Positions 8,661-17,275 of a stretch of 64,000 bases of DNA are shown here, piece by piece (positions within the stretch are counted from its first letter, which is position 1; every line of letters begins with the position of its first letter). Source of the stretch: JACVRX01 sp046726315 (GTDB lineage Bacteria; Actinomycetota; Actinomycetes; Jiangellales; Jiangellaceae); the NCBI GenBank assembly GCA_046726315.1, contig JBKPAG010000024.1, positions 1 through 64,000 on the forward strand, in the 5' to 3' direction. Below the pieces are notes generated by a model that searched no databases, was not told the origin of the DNA, and saw only the letters and a list, made by a program, of their open reading frames with translations. Both the position numbers and the translations under genes were made by a program.

Positions 8661-8877
8661 AGCAGCATCGTCGCGGACGTGACCGCGGCGACCGACGTCG
8701 TCGGCGTCGCGATCGCCGAGTTCTTCCCCCGGCAAGTCATGCACTTGCAGCAAGTCATGCAAAACTTCCCGCTGCTCTCGGGGAGCTGACACACCCAATC
8801 AACGGTTGTGTGGCCAGCCCCCAACGTCGAGGGGCCCTGTCAACGAGTCCCAAGTGAAGTCCGCTCATCGGGGTGCT

Positions 8878-10076
8878 CTCAATAGGTCAGCGCAACACTT
8901 CGTGATCCGTCGAGGTGAATGAGGTGGTGCGTGGTGGCGAGGTCTGCGCCGTCGGCGGAGGAGATCGACGAGGTCTGGTGTCGGTGGCGGTCTGGGCAGG
9001 CGGTGAAGGTGCTGGCGCGGGAGATGCGTCGGCATCGGTCGACGGTTCGGGATCTGTTGAAGCGCTGTGGCGGGGTGCGTCCTGCGCCGCGCCGTCGGTG
9101 CGAGTGGCGGTTGTCGCTGGCCGAGCGTGAGGAGATCTCCCGCGGGCTAGCCGCTGGTGCCTCGCTGCTCGCTGCAGGTCTGCGACGGGCGCCCTCGACG
9201 GATTCCCGTGAAGTCGCCGGCAACGGCGGCCGTGAGCAGTACCGGGCATTGGTCGCCGATCGTGCTGCCTGGGAGCTGGCATGTCGCCCGAAGCCATCCA
9301 AGCTGGCCGGCTGCGCACGGCTGCGTGCCGTGGTCGAGGAGCAACTGGAGGTGCGGTGGTCTCCGGAGCAGATCGCCGGCTGGCTGGCCCGCCAGTTCCC
9401 CGACCAGGCGGAGATGCAGGTGTCGCACGAGACTCTACCGGTCGCTGTTCGTGCAGTCCCGGGGTGCTCTGCGCAAGGAATTGACCCGGCACCTGCGTAC
9501 CAAGCGGCGATGCGCCGGCCCGCCGGACGACGGCTACCGGACGGACGTGGCGGTCGGCTGCACGAGTTGACGATCAGCGACCGCCCGGCTGAGGTCGAGG
9601 ACCGGGCAGTGCCGGGGCACTGGGAATGGGATCTCATCTTTGGCCGTGGCATGACCGCGATCGCCACCCTGGTGGAGCGCTCCACCAGGTTCGTCATGCT
9701 CGTGGCGTTGCCCCAGGGCCACAAGTCCGAGCAGGTAGTGCAGGCGCTGGCCGCAAGCATCCAGACGTTGCCGCGCCAGCTGACCCGGTCGCTGACCTGC
9801 GATCAGGGCCACGAAATGGCACTGCACGCCAACTTCACGATCGCCACCGGGGTAGCGGTCTACTTCTGTGATCCGAACAGCTCCTGGCAACGCGGCAGCA
9901 ACGAGAACACCAATGGCCTGCTGCGTCAGTACCTTCCGCGCACGGTGAACTTCCAGACCCTCGCCCAACACCAGCTCGACTCGATCGCAGCCGAACTCAA
10001 CGGACGCACTCGACAGACACTCGGATTCAAGACACCATCCGAAGCGCTCAACGAGGCGTTGCGATGACCGCCTGAG
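8878..10076 (+). mobile_element. IS30-family insertion sequence, about 1.2 kb
   Basis: Terminal inverted repeats are visible. The 23 bp at 8,878-8,900 (CTCAATAGGTCAGCGCAACA...) match the reverse complement of 10,054-10,076 (CTCAGGCGGTCATCGCAACG...) at about 18 positions, and similarity may extend 5 bp outward. The single transposase gene fills the interior. No target-site duplication is obvious, consistent with an old insertion. Confidence 0.75.
8919..10067 (+). pseudogene. IS30-family transposase with internal double frameshift
   Basis: The 382-residue frame has an N-terminal helix-turn-helix (AREMRRHRSTVRDLLKRCGG), a second HTH-like region (LRRAPSTDSREVAGNGG) and a DDE integrase core with GHWEWDLIFG (first D), SLTCDQGHEMA (second D) and GSNENTNGLLRQY (E). 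After VSHET, from about 9,433 to 9,565, the frame reads unrelated sequence while the adjacent frame carries the expected YRSLFVQSRGALRKELTRHL. Two compensating frameshifts thus replace the stretch between the DNA-binding and catalytic parts. The long open frame is deceptive and the enzyme is probably inactive. Confidence 0.85.
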
Positions 10077-10798
10077 CCCACAGGCATGAGCGAGTGTCGG
10101 GCACGTGGTCCCGGTGGTCTTCCTGGTATCGCCGGTGACGATCCTGTTCGCCCTCTAACCGGGGCTGGTCCAGATCAGCTCCATCGTCCCCTGAAACCAC
10201 AGCTCAGCGACCACGGCGGTACGCCACGAGCTCGACCAGCACGAGCAGGCGCTGTAGGTCGAGCTGGTCGCCGAGCCAGGTCAGAGCTCGCGCTCCTGGT
10301 TAGTCTTTGGGTCGAGCGTCTCGGCCAGCCGGCGTCGTGCGTCGGCGTGGCGCTTGCCGTGCTCGTCCGGGGGCATGATGTGATCCACGGCGGGGCTCCG
10401 TCCCGTCGAGGGCCCGGCCGGAGCTTCTATCTCCGCGTCCGGGCCCGCCTATATTGCGACTTACACATGTCTAGGCGCACAGACCACGATGCTCAACTGT
10501 TTGACCTTCCAGGTTCGGTTGCCTGGTCTGCATTCGCACCACATCGGGCAGTGGCACCTTGAGCAGGCGAGATCAGCCTCCGCCATCTCGTCCGGGAGGC
10601 CCTGCGGATGCGCCCGCCGCGGATTGTGGGATCGAGGTAAGTGCGCAACTTGGACGCGCCCGGGCACGACTCTCGGGGGCGGCGGTGCTCATCGCCTTCC
10701 ATGACGGCTACGCACAGGAGGAAATTTACAGCTCCGACAGCTCCAACGTTCTCGCCGAGGAGCGCCCCGGCCGAACCGGCGCACATCCCTCTGGGGCG
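10077..10798. other. Region without a recognisable gene
   Basis: About 720 bp between the IS30 relic and the paralogous hypothetical genes. I see no supported coding region apart from a degenerate repeat copy at 10,350-10,450 (listed separately). Open frames here have no recognisable domain and no convincing start. Confidence 0.5.
10350..10450 (-). repeat. Dispersed degenerate module, copy A
   Basis: On the minus strand this segment encodes GPDAEIEAPAGPSTGR, then SPAVDHIMPPDEHGK. Related sequence occurs at 23,797-23,890 (plus; DAEMVAPAWASTGG, PAVSTSIAPEDE) and at 25,075-25,146 (minus; DAETMPPAGPLTGKEPG). Identity is partial but continuous, including the DNA core GGACGCGGAGA. I infer remnants of one small gene family spread through the island. 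Only this copy keeps a short downstream frame (KRHADARRRLAETLDPKTN). Confidence 0.55.
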
Positions 10799-11335
10799 TC
10801 AGGTTGCCAGGAGCCGTTCGAAGAACGAGCGGTATCGCTGGAAGGCGTCGCGGAGGTTATCGGTAGGGACGTCGTCGCCCCGGTCCCATTGGCTCTCCAG
10901 CCCTCCCCGCTCATCGGCAAAGGTCCTGGCCAGGTGCTGCATGAGTTCGGCAACTAGGGCGTCGGCCTGCTCGACCGCCCGCCGGGGTGCGTCGACAAAC
11001 CCAGTCTGGATGTCGGTCCAGCGGGCCCGGAACCCCTCAGCGTCCTCGGTAGCTAGGAGCGGGCCAGTGGTGGACGCGGTGCCGCCGCGGTCGGGAGCCA
11101 TCTGAGCGGCAGGTGCCCCGACCGGCGTGGTCTCCGGTTCCCAGTCCGGCCCCCGGTCCTCGCCCACGGCGGTGCCGCGCGCACGTTCATCGGTGAGGTC
11201 CTCGCGGCGGAGTTCGTCGTCGGTGGGGTGGCGGCCCTGGACGTCGTCCGCGGCGGCGCGCTCGGACGGTGCGGTATCGGTCGGCTGCCGGCCGACGAGA
11301 TCGGCCGTGCTCAGGTCTTCGCGGCGCTCATTCAT
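10799..11335 (-). CDS. Hypothetical protein, paralogue of its upstream neighbour
   Basis: 178 residues. The N-terminal 80 are charged and low complexity (REDLSTADLVGRQPTD, repeated in degenerate form as HPTDDELRREDLTDE), suggesting disorder. The C-terminal 90 form a domain (FRARWTDIQTGFVDAPRRAV, ADALVAELMQHLARTF, NLRDAFQRYRSFFERLL) shared with the protein encoded at 11,332-11,889. No catalytic motif is visible. The start overlaps the upstream gene's stop (ATGA), so the two are probably co-translated and may act together. Confidence 0.75.
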   Translation of the reverse strand: MNERREDLSTADLVGRQPTDTAPSERAAADDVQGRHPTDDELRREDLTDERARGTAVGEDRGPDWEPETTPVGAPAAQMAPDRGGTASTTGPLLATEDAEGFRARWTDIQTGFVDAPRRAVEQADALVAELMQHLARTFADERGGLESQWDRGDDVPTDNLRDAFQRYRSFFERLLAT

Positions 11336-11889
11336 CGGTGAGCCTCCTTGCGATCGTCGTCTTCGATATCCAACAACTGGGCAAACAGCGACCGGTAGTG
11401 CACGAACGCCTGCCGCAGGTCATCAGTGCTGGCCAGCCCCTCTTCGTTGGCCTGGTAGACCGCATGGGCAGCACGGTAGTTCTCGGCCACCTGGGGATGA
11501 TCGACCGAGACGTCGGCGGCCCGCTGCTCGAAGTCGTCCACCGGGTAGCCCCGGTCGCGCATCACCTCGGCCACCAAACTGTCGGCGTGCTGGGTGGCCC
11601 CGGCCGGGTCGTCCACGAACCTGCCCTGGGTCGCCCGCCATGCCTCCAGGTAGCGGTCCCGGGCGGCCGGCTCGAGGGCCACGATGGTGAACTCTCGGCG
11701 CCGCTGCTGGCGGGCAGCGAGGTTAGCTTCGGCGCTGCGCTGATCGCCGGTTCTGGCTACGGTACGCTGGTACTCGGGACCGAACTGCTGCTGCAGCCGC
11801 TGGGTGCGCCGTCGTTGCCCCAAGAACACGGCCACCAGCACGACGAGGACCACGACGACCAGGATCGTGATCAGTAGGCCAGTGTCCAT
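11332..11889 (-). CDS. Membrane-anchored paralogue of the 10,799 protein
   Basis: 185 residues. An N-terminal membrane helix (GLLITILVVVVLVVLVAVFL) is followed by a basic QRRRTQRLQQQFGPEYQRT segment and a C-terminal domain (RDRYLEAWRATQGRFVDDP, ADSLVAEVMRDRGYP, DDLRQAFVHYRSLFAQLL) homologous to its neighbour's. The N-in topology would place the shared domain in the cytoplasm. One anchored and one soluble copy with coupled translation suggest a two-component complex, but the function is unknown. Confidence 0.8.
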   Translation of the reverse strand: MDTGLLITILVVVVLVVLVAVFLGQRRRTQRLQQQFGPEYQRTVARTGDQRSAEANLAARQQRRREFTIVALEPAARDRYLEAWRATQGRFVDDPAGATQHADSLVAEVMRDRGYPVDDFEQRAADVSVDHPQVAENYRAAHAVYQANEEGLASTDDLRQAFVHYRSLFAQLLDIEDDDRKEAHR

Positions 11890-12276
11890 GGTCGCTCCCT
11901 TGCAGACCCGGAGGCGCCCACCATGACGGGCCGCCTTGCTTGCGCGCTCTACCCGTGGGCCACCTCCTCAAACGTCAAATAGCTGTCGGTAGACCGTCGA
12001 ACGGAATTCCTCGCGGTCAAATCAGCGGTGCCTCGGATCACAGACGGCCGCCGTGGCAGGCGTTCGACACAGGGCAGGTTCAGCTACCGCAACCCCCGCG
12101 AGCAGCATCGTCTACACCAGGCTCTACCTGTCAGCAAGGCGCGGCGGCGGCGGCCCCGCGGCACGGCAACCCGGCATAGCCGGTACAGCCCAAGTGGAGC
12201 CGGCCGACTTCGGCCTGAGTGACGCACTGGTCCCGCGGCAGCACCCGCCGACGCAGCCGGAGATGCAGGATCTCCG
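11890..12276. other. Intergenic region without a recognisable gene
   Basis: About 390 bp between two leftward genes. No convincing open frame or RNA was recognised on either strand. The part near 11,890-11,990 presumably carries the promoter of the 11,889 operon. Confidence 0.45.
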
Positions 12277-13416
12277 TCAGCTGCCCCACCGCAGGACCGC
12301 CGCGGCGCCATCACCGAGCTGCGGGTGCGGGTCCTCGAGCACGACCACGTCGGCGTTGGTGAGCACGGCGGCGCGGGCGAGGGTATCCCCGGCCGGTGCC
12401 TCGCCGAGCGGTTCGACCGGCTGCTCTTCGGCCCGGGTGGCGACCCAGGGGGCGTCAGCCAGTGCTCCAAGCCGCTGGTCGACCAGCCCGCCGGGGTGCA
12501 GCAGCAGCGCGTCGACCTTCGCCTGCTGCAGCGCACCCACCACGGCCGGCACGCCTTCCACGCCGGTGTCGCCGCGGCCGACCCCTTGGGCGAGCCGGTC
12601 GAGGACATCGTCGATGCGACGACGTTCCTGCTCGCCGAGCGCCTCCTGCAACCCCGTGTCGAGCGCCTCGGTGGAGGAGCCTTCGGGCAGCGTGTTGGCG
12701 TCGATGCCGACCACCTCAGCCGTCATCTCGCCGGTCTTGTTCAACTCTGCCTCCAGCGCCTGGCGCGCTCGAACGTCCCCGGCAACCACGACCAGCTGCG
12801 CGCGGGAGCGGCGCAAGACCCGCACGACCTGTTCCGCGACAGCCTCGGCGTTGCCCTCCCAGACCTCCTCGGCGTGCTGCTGGATTCGCCGCTGCGCCCA
12901 CCCGCCGACGCGGACCTTGCGCATGTGGTAGTCCTCGCCCTCAACCTCCCGCTCAACGCCGCCGCTGCGGCCGGCCACCCGTAACGCCACGGCGGCGTGC
13001 GCGCGTTGAGTCTGCACGACCACGTACGGCACCCAGGAGGTTGCCTCGGCCAGCAGCGGCACGGCGTCGGGCAGCGTGCCGAACACCGCCCTTCCCGCCG
13101 CCGCAGTGCGCGCCGGGATCTGTTCGTCGAGCAGGATCCCCTCGGCGTTGACCACCACCGTCCGTTGCACGTCGCCCGGCCGGTCGGTCGCTTGCTCGGC
13201 GGCCCGGCTGACGGCATCCAGGTGCTCCTGCGGGGCGCCGGCGTCGCGCAACGCGTCGAGCGCGGCCCGCCAGCGCAGCTCGACCTGCTCTGCGGCGTCC
13301 TCGGCGGCCCGGCTGACGTCAACGTGCACGGTGCTGAACGGCCCCCGCCGCCCGTACACCTCGTGCAGCCGCTGCAGCAGGCCCGCACCCGTGCGCGCGT
13401 ACATCGATTCCGTCAT
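12277..13416 (-). CDS. eRF1-domain (Vms1/baeRF, Rv2629-like) protein
   Basis: About 379 residues from the ATG at 13,416. The layout fits bacterial proteins related to archaeal/eukaryal release factor 1 and the Vms1 peptidyl-tRNA hydrolase group: an N-terminal domain (LLQRLHEVYGRRGPFSTVHV, VVVNAEGILLDEQIPAR), a middle domain with the regulator-like EGEDYHMRKVRVGGWAQRRI and ADQVVRVLRR-type region, and a C-terminal domain (AKVDALLLHPGGLVD, LTNADVVVLEDP). Family members are proposed to act on stalled ribosomes or in stress; no GGQ motif was found. It stands alone inside the island. The longer open frame upstream of 13,416 lacks family sequence. Confidence 0.75.
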   Translation of the reverse strand: MTESMYARTGAGLLQRLHEVYGRRGPFSTVHVDVSRAAEDAAEQVELRWRAALDALRDAGAPQEHLDAVSRAAEQATDRPGDVQRTVVVNAEGILLDEQIPARTAAAGRAVFGTLPDAVPLLAEATSWVPYVVVQTQRAHAAVALRVAGRSGGVEREVEGEDYHMRKVRVGGWAQRRIQQHAEEVWEGNAEAVAEQVVRVLRRSRAQLVVVAGDVRARQALEAELNKTGEMTAEVVGIDANTLPEGSSTEALDTGLQEALGEQERRRIDDVLDRLAQGVGRGDTGVEGVPAVVGALQQAKVDALLLHPGGLVDQRLGALADAPWVATRAEEQPVEPLGEAPAGDTLARAAVLTNADVVVLEDPHPQLGDGAAAVLRWGS

Positions 13417-13456
13417 GGTCTGCCAGTACCCGCAATTGGAGCCCAGATGCACGTCG

Positions 13457-13651
13457 ATGGACAGCGGCCTGTTGCTGCTGGTCACCGCCGAATACGTCGA
13501 CCAGGAGACGTCGGCACCCGGGCTGGTGGCGCTGTCCCGCGAGTTTCGACAGCAGCTCGCCGAGATCCGCAAGGCCCCGCCGCCGCGTGGTGGTGAGGTC
13601 GACGAGATGCGGGCGCGACGGCGCCGTAAAGCGAAGAACGCCGGTGCTTAG
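13457..13651 (+). CDS. Small hypothetical protein
   Basis: 64 residues from ATG 13,457. The sequence looks like real coding DNA: LLLLVTAEYVDQETSAPGLV, then ALSREFRQQLAEIRKAPPP and a basic C-terminus (RARRRRKAKNAGA). It is divergent from the eRF1-like gene. No known domain was recognised. The amphipathic helix in the middle and the basic tail could bind nucleic acid, but this is speculation. Confidence 0.45.
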   Translation: MDSGLLLLVTAEYVDQETSAPGLVALSREFRQQLAEIRKAPPPRGGEVDEMRARRRRKAKNAGA

Positions 13652-13699
13652 CGTTGGGTTCACGAGCCCTTGGGGAGAAACACCTGCGACACATGTCGC

Positions 13700-13948
13700 G
13701 TGGAACGCTCCACCCGGTACCTGATGCTGGTCGCGCTGCCGCGCGGCAACCACCAGGCCGACGCGGTCGCCGACGCCCTGGCAGCGGCGATCACCACTGT
13801 GCCCCAGCAGCTGACCAAGTCGCTGACCTGGAATCTCGGCCACCAGATGGCCCAGCATCAACGGTTCACCATCGCCACCGGCGTGCAGGTCTACTTCTGC
13901 GACCCGGCCAGCCCCTGGCAGCGCGGCTCCAACGAGAACACTGTGAGT
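13700..13948 (+). pseudogene. IS30-family transposase fragment
   Basis: About 83 residues of the catalytic core (ERSTRYLMLVALPRGN, TIATGVQVYFCDPAS, WQRGSNENT) closely parallel the IS30 transposase at 8,919, but are not identical to it. The second catalytic Asp position reads TWNLGHQ in place of TCDQGHE. The fragment stops right after the catalytic Glu, where an IS3-family element begins some 60 bp later. The 11-mer GAGAACACTGT occurs at this break and again at 14,011. Confidence 0.8.
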
Positions 13949-14077
13949 ATCTGAGCGGCCCGGTGAGGGCGTTCGCCAGGCTGGGGCCGGCGGCGCGGGG
14001 TGACTCTTGAGAACACTGTCCGGTCGTTGAAGCGTCCTGGGTCTTGTAGGGACTCCGATCCGTGAGGATGTGGAGTC

Positions 14078-14398
14078 ATGCCAGGTGTGAGGTTCTCTGC
14101 CGAGCAGAGAGCGAAGGCGGTGCGGCTGGTCGCGGAGGCGACGCCGCAGCATGAGTCGCAGTGGGCGGCGATCGAGTCGGTGGCAGCGAAGATCGGCGCG
14201 TCGGCGGAGACAGTGCGTAAGTGGGTGCGCCGCGCGGAGGTCGATTCTGGGCAGCGGCCGGGGATGACCAGTGAGGAGCACGCCGAGATCAAGCGGCTCA
14301 AGCGTGAGGTGGCCGAGCTGCGGCGGGCCAATGAGATCCTCAAGGCGGCAGCGGCTTTCTTCGGAGCCGAGCTCGACCGGCCACAGCAGCGCTGGTGA
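14078..14398 (+). CDS. IS3-family transposase OrfA
   Basis: 106 residues: an HTH domain (FSAEQRAKAVRLVAEA, AAKIGASAETVRKWVRRAE) and a C-terminal leucine-zipper-type coiled coil (EIKRLKREVAELRRANEILK), the standard IS3 OrfA organisation used for end binding and multimerisation. The stop overlaps a GTG that begins orfB (GTGA), the usual place for programmed frameshifting. This frame is intact, but its partner is not. Confidence 0.85.
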   Translation: MPGVRFSAEQRAKAVRLVAEATPQHESQWAAIESVAAKIGASAETVRKWVRRAEVDSGQRPGMTSEEHAEIKRLKREVAELRRANEILKAAAAFFGAELDRPQQRW

Positions 14399-15010
14399 GG
14401 TTCGTCGACGAGCACAAGGACCGCTCTGACGGTGGTATGCGGTGGGGGTCGAGCCGATCTGCGAGGTGCTCACCGCGCACCACGTGAAGATCGCCCCCGC
14501 CACCTACTACGCGGCGAAGACCCGACCGGCCTCGGCCCGCGCGAGTCGCCGACGCGCGGCTGAAGCCAATCATCGAGCGGGTGCACCGGGACAACTACGG
14601 CGCCTACGGGGTACGGAAGATGCACGCGGCGCTGCGCCGGGCCGACATCGACATCGGCCGGGACCAGACGGCCCGGCTGATGCGCGAGCTCGGCCTGGCC
14701 GGGGTGCGCCGCGGCACAGTCAAGCGCACCACGGTCTGTGACGACACCGCGGCGCGGCCGGTCGACCTGGTCGAGCGCAGGTTCACCGCCGACCGGCCGG
14801 ACCAGCTGTGGGTGTGTGACCTGACCTACATTCGCACCTGGGTCGGCTTCGGCTACCTGGCGCTGGTCATCGACGTGTTCAGCCGCCGGATCGTCGGCTG
14901 GGCACTGGCCGGGAACATGCGCACCGAGCTGCCGCTGGAGGCCCTGGAGCTGGCGGTGTGGACTCGTCAGCGGCATGACCTCGAGGGTCTGATCCACCAC
15001 ACCGACCCCC
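14395..15010 (+). pseudogene. IS3-family transposase OrfB, frameshifted and truncated
   Basis: Pieces in two frames encode the IS3 OrfB: VEPICEVLTAHHVKIAPATY (frame of 14,442), then DNYGAYGVRKMHAALRR, QLWVCDLTYIRTWVGFGYL (first catalytic Asp) and LVIDVFSRRIVGWAL (frame of 14,581). At least two frameshifts lie between 14,420 and 14,580. The match ends at LEGLIHHTD, where the second catalytic Asp occurs. The third acidic residue is absent, so the enzyme cannot work. Confidence 0.85.
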
Positions 15011-15207
15011 TTGGCGTGTTCATCGCCGGCGACGATGCCGACGCCAAAAGCGCCGTCTCCGGACTGGTGGAAGCCGGCGGACTCCGGCCGATCGATGTTG
15101 GACCGCTTGCAAACGCCCGTTACGTAGAGGGCCTCGGCTTCCTGCACATCGCGCTGCAGATGTCGGGCGGCACCGGGTTCTCCACTGCGGTCAAGCTCAT
15201 CGACTGA
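15011..15207 (+). pseudogene. C-terminal fragment of an F420-dependent NADP oxidoreductase-like gene
   Basis: After the IS3 OrfB match ends, the open frame continues for about 65 residues as the C-terminus of a dinucleotide-binding NADPH-dependent F420-reductase-like protein: GVFIAGDDADAKSAVSGLVE, GGLRPIDVGPLANARYVEGL, FLHIALQ, GTGFSTAVKL. The IS end and this fragment are fused in frame, so a deletion joined them. The N-terminal NADP-binding domain is absent. Confidence 0.6.
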
Positions 15208-15292
15208 CGTCGGCGGCCGCACATCGTGCAACCTCGATGATCAAAAACGCGCTAAACCTGCCACCGAGGCTGCGAAGTCGGCGGGGCGAGGG

Positions 15293-15658
15293 TTAGGGCA
15301 TGCCGAGGTCGTCGAGCCGGTCAACGGTGAGCACGACCTTGCCGTCCTCTCCCCACGCGATCTGGCGCACCGAGTCCCATCCGACGTAGCCGGCGTTGCG
15401 GTGCAAGAGCTGCACGGCAGCGCGGACGAGCCACGGCCCCTGCTCGGCGCGGCGGTCGTAGCCGAGCAGCGACCCGGCATGACGGTCGGCGACGATCAGA
15501 CCATCGATCATCAGCTCGGACCGCGGGCCCTGAACCGCCCGGCCGGGTGCGAGCCGCACGTCGTTGACATGCCCGAGCGTGCGCCCGTCAGCTGCCTCGA
15601 CGGGCATGCCGAGCAGGTCGTTGAGCCGCACGACGCGGGCAGGGTCAATCCGGGTCAT
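15293..15658 (-). CDS. PRC-barrel domain protein
   Basis: 121 residues, last gene of a leftward operon. The N-terminal PRC barrel (DLLGMPVEAADGRTLGHVND, LAPGRAVQGP, LMIDGLIVADRHAGSLLGY) is followed by GPWLVRAAVQLLHRNAGYVG and a second short barrel-like stretch. PRC-barrel proteins are small beta-barrels, often cytoplasmic and stress-linked, with unknown ligands. Its ATG lies 14 bp inside the upstream gene, which also encodes a PRC-like protein, so translation is probably coupled. Confidence 0.8.
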   Translation of the reverse strand: MTRIDPARVVRLNDLLGMPVEAADGRTLGHVNDVRLAPGRAVQGPRSELMIDGLIVADRHAGSLLGYDRRAEQGPWLVRAAVQLLHRNAGYVGWDSVRQIAWGEDGKVVLTVDRLDDLGMP

Positions 15659-16049
15659 GACTCGCTCCGGGGAGGCGAGACACGATGTGGTCGTCGACCC
15701 AGCGTTCGAAGCCGTCGACGGCCAGTACGTCCCGGCGCCGGCCGACGTGAACCGCGCTGTCGATATCGACGACATCCGCGATGGAGATCCGGCTCGGCTC
15801 GGGTTCGGGCGACGGGTGCAAACGCCGCCACACGGCGACAACCCATTCTCCGACGCGCCCGCCGAACCGGGGTCCGAGCGCACCAGGCCCGGTAATCAGC
15901 GCAGTGACGACGAGGCGTCCGTCGGGATTCTCCCGCAGCTCGATGTCGTCGACCTTCGCCACCAGCCCTCCGTCGGGGTCGATGATCTGCCGGTCCAGAA
16001 AGTGCAGGGCAGCGTCGAAGCGCCGGCCGGCAGCGGGATCCGCCATCAT
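15645..16049 (-). CDS. PRC-barrel-like protein, second copy
   Basis: 134 residues. The core (ALHFLDRQIIDPDGGLVAKV, DDIELRENPDGRLVVTALIT, GPGALGPRFGGRVGEW) matches the PRC-barrel-like proteins common in actinobacteria, with a C-terminal extension (ISIADVVDIDSAVHVGRR). It starts at ATGATG; the first ATG overlaps the stop of the NRAMP-like gene (ATGA). Its position between a transporter and another PRC protein suggests it sits on the cytoplasmic face of that system. Confidence 0.8.
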   Translation of the reverse strand: MMADPAAGRRFDAALHFLDRQIIDPDGGLVAKVDDIELRENPDGRLVVTALITGPGALGPRFGGRVGEWVVAVWRRLHPSPEPEPSRISIADVVDIDSAVHVGRRRDVLAVDGFERWVDDHIVSRLPGASHDPD

Positions 16050-17275
16050 TGGCCCGCCTTGGTCATGATCATCAGCGGGATCGCGGCCAAAGCGGCGGCG
16101 AGCACGATGAACAGGTAAACGGTGCCGAGCAGGTTGGCGAACCGGCCGTTGACCCTCTCGCCCATGTAGGCAGCATCGTTGGCCACGACCAGGATGGGAA
16201 AGTAGGTCAACGGCAACGCCACAGCGGAGAACACCACCGAGTACTCGGTGACTTTGATGGGATCGACGGTGCTGAGCAGCACCGCAATGCCGATGATCGT
16301 CGCCAGCAGGAGTACGACGTGGAAGCGCGCTGCTTCCCGCGGCCGCACATACTTTCCCCACTGCCAGCCGAAGTACTGAGCGATGCTGTAGCCCACCGAG
16401 AGGCCCGTCTCGCAGGCCGCACCAAACGTGGCGGCGAAGAAGCCGACAAGCATGACCGCAATGCCGATCTTGCCCAGCGCCACAGCCACCGGAAGGCCGA
16501 CTTGGCCCAAGGTGTCGACCGAGACCCCGGCCGGCAACAGGACGAGAAACGCCGCCGCGGCGATGGCGAGGGACAGCAGGCCGCCGAGCGGGAACCCGAC
16601 GAAAACATTCGCTCGCATGATCGGCAGGTCGTCCCGTCCCCAGCGCTCCTCGACACCGCCGGACGAGAAGAAGAACACCTCGTAGGGCGTCATGGCCGCT
16701 CCGAACAGTGCTACCGCATAGTAGAAGTACGTCGCCGCGCCTTCGGTCGCCGGAACCGAGGGATGGCTTGCCTGGGACCACAGCGACCCCCAGTCCGGCC
16801 CCAACTGCCAGACCGCGACCGCGAAGACGATCATGGCGAGTCCTAGCATCCCGAAGACGTTCTCGAGGACGACGAACCTCACCCGCCACAGCACCAGCCA
16901 CACGCCGAAGCCCACCAGCGGAATCCAGAGCAGCTCGTTCACACTCGTCGCCAGCGCCAGCGCCAGCGCGACGCCGCCGATCTCCGCAATGAAGGTCAGC
17001 AGCGTGACCGCCATGGATGCGATCAGGTTCAGCACGCCGACTCGCGGCCCGAGCCGTTCCCGAACGAGATCGAACGTGGCACGGCCGCTGATGGCGGCGA
17101 CCCGTCCGGACATCTCGGCGAACACACAGATTCCGGTGACCCCGAGGACGACCACCCAGGCGAGCGAGAGGCCGAACCGGGAACCGACAAGGGCGTTGGT
17201 CACAATGTCGCCGATGTCGACGAACCCGCCGATCGCGGTGAGGACGCCCAGCGCAACGGCGAAGATCCGCTTCAC
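16046..17275 (-). CDS. NRAMP-like transporter with non-canonical metal-site motifs
   Basis: 409 residues with about 11 membrane helices, NRAMP/divalent-metal family by overall pattern (VVLGVTGICVFAEMSGRVAA, VAVALGKIGIAVMLVGFFAA). In canonical NRAMPs helix 1 carries DPGN and helix 6 carries MPH, whose Asp, Asn and Met coordinate Mn/Fe. Here helix 1 reads FVDIGDIVTNA (DIGD) and helix 6 reads GAAMTPYEVFFF (TPY plus Glu). Loss of the Met and Asn suggests a different substrate, perhaps Mg or another hard cation, or proton-only transport. It starts with GTG overlapping the lipoprotein stop (GTGA). Confidence 0.8.
   Translation of the reverse strand: MKRIFAVALGVLTAIGGFVDIGDIVTNALVGSRFGLSLAWVVVLGVTGICVFAEMSGRVAAISGRATFDLVRERLGPRVGVLNLIASMAVTLLTFIAEIGGVALALALATSVNELLWIPLVGFGVWLVLWRVRFVVLENVFGMLGLAMIVFAVAVWQLGPDWGSLWSQASHPSVPATEGAATYFYYAVALFGAAMTPYEVFFFSSGGVEERWGRDDLPIMRANVFVGFPLGGLLSLAIAAAAFLVLLPAGVSVDTLGQVGLPVAVALGKIGIAVMLVGFFAATFGAACETGLSVGYSIAQYFGWQWGKYVRPREAARFHVVLLLATIIGIAVLLSTVDPIKVTEYSVVFSAVALPLTYFPILVVANDAAYMGERVNGRFANLLGTVYLFIVLAAALAAIPLMIMTKAGQ

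Larger units (their letters stand above)
14011..15010 (+). mobile_element. IS3-family element, 3' truncated
   Basis: An orfA/orfB pair with the layout of IS3-family elements. The left end is near GTGACTCTTGAGAACACTG. The right end is lost: orfB stops matching right after the second catalytic Asp region and runs into a chromosomal gene fragment. No right inverted repeat could be assigned. Confidence 0.7.

Noticed and set aside
7392..8789. A 465-residue plus-strand frame running through tRNA-Phe
   Set aside because: It translates the tRNA (VAQSEERPPEKRKVGGSIPP is a typical tRNA-derived string) and then the antisense of the isomerase gene.
10461..10667. A 68-residue minus-strand frame with a Cys cluster (CSRCHCPMWCECRPG)
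   Set aside because: Looks like a possible metal-binding peptide, but it has no supported start, no ribosome-binding site and no recognised relative. It lies in decayed DNA after the IS30 copy.
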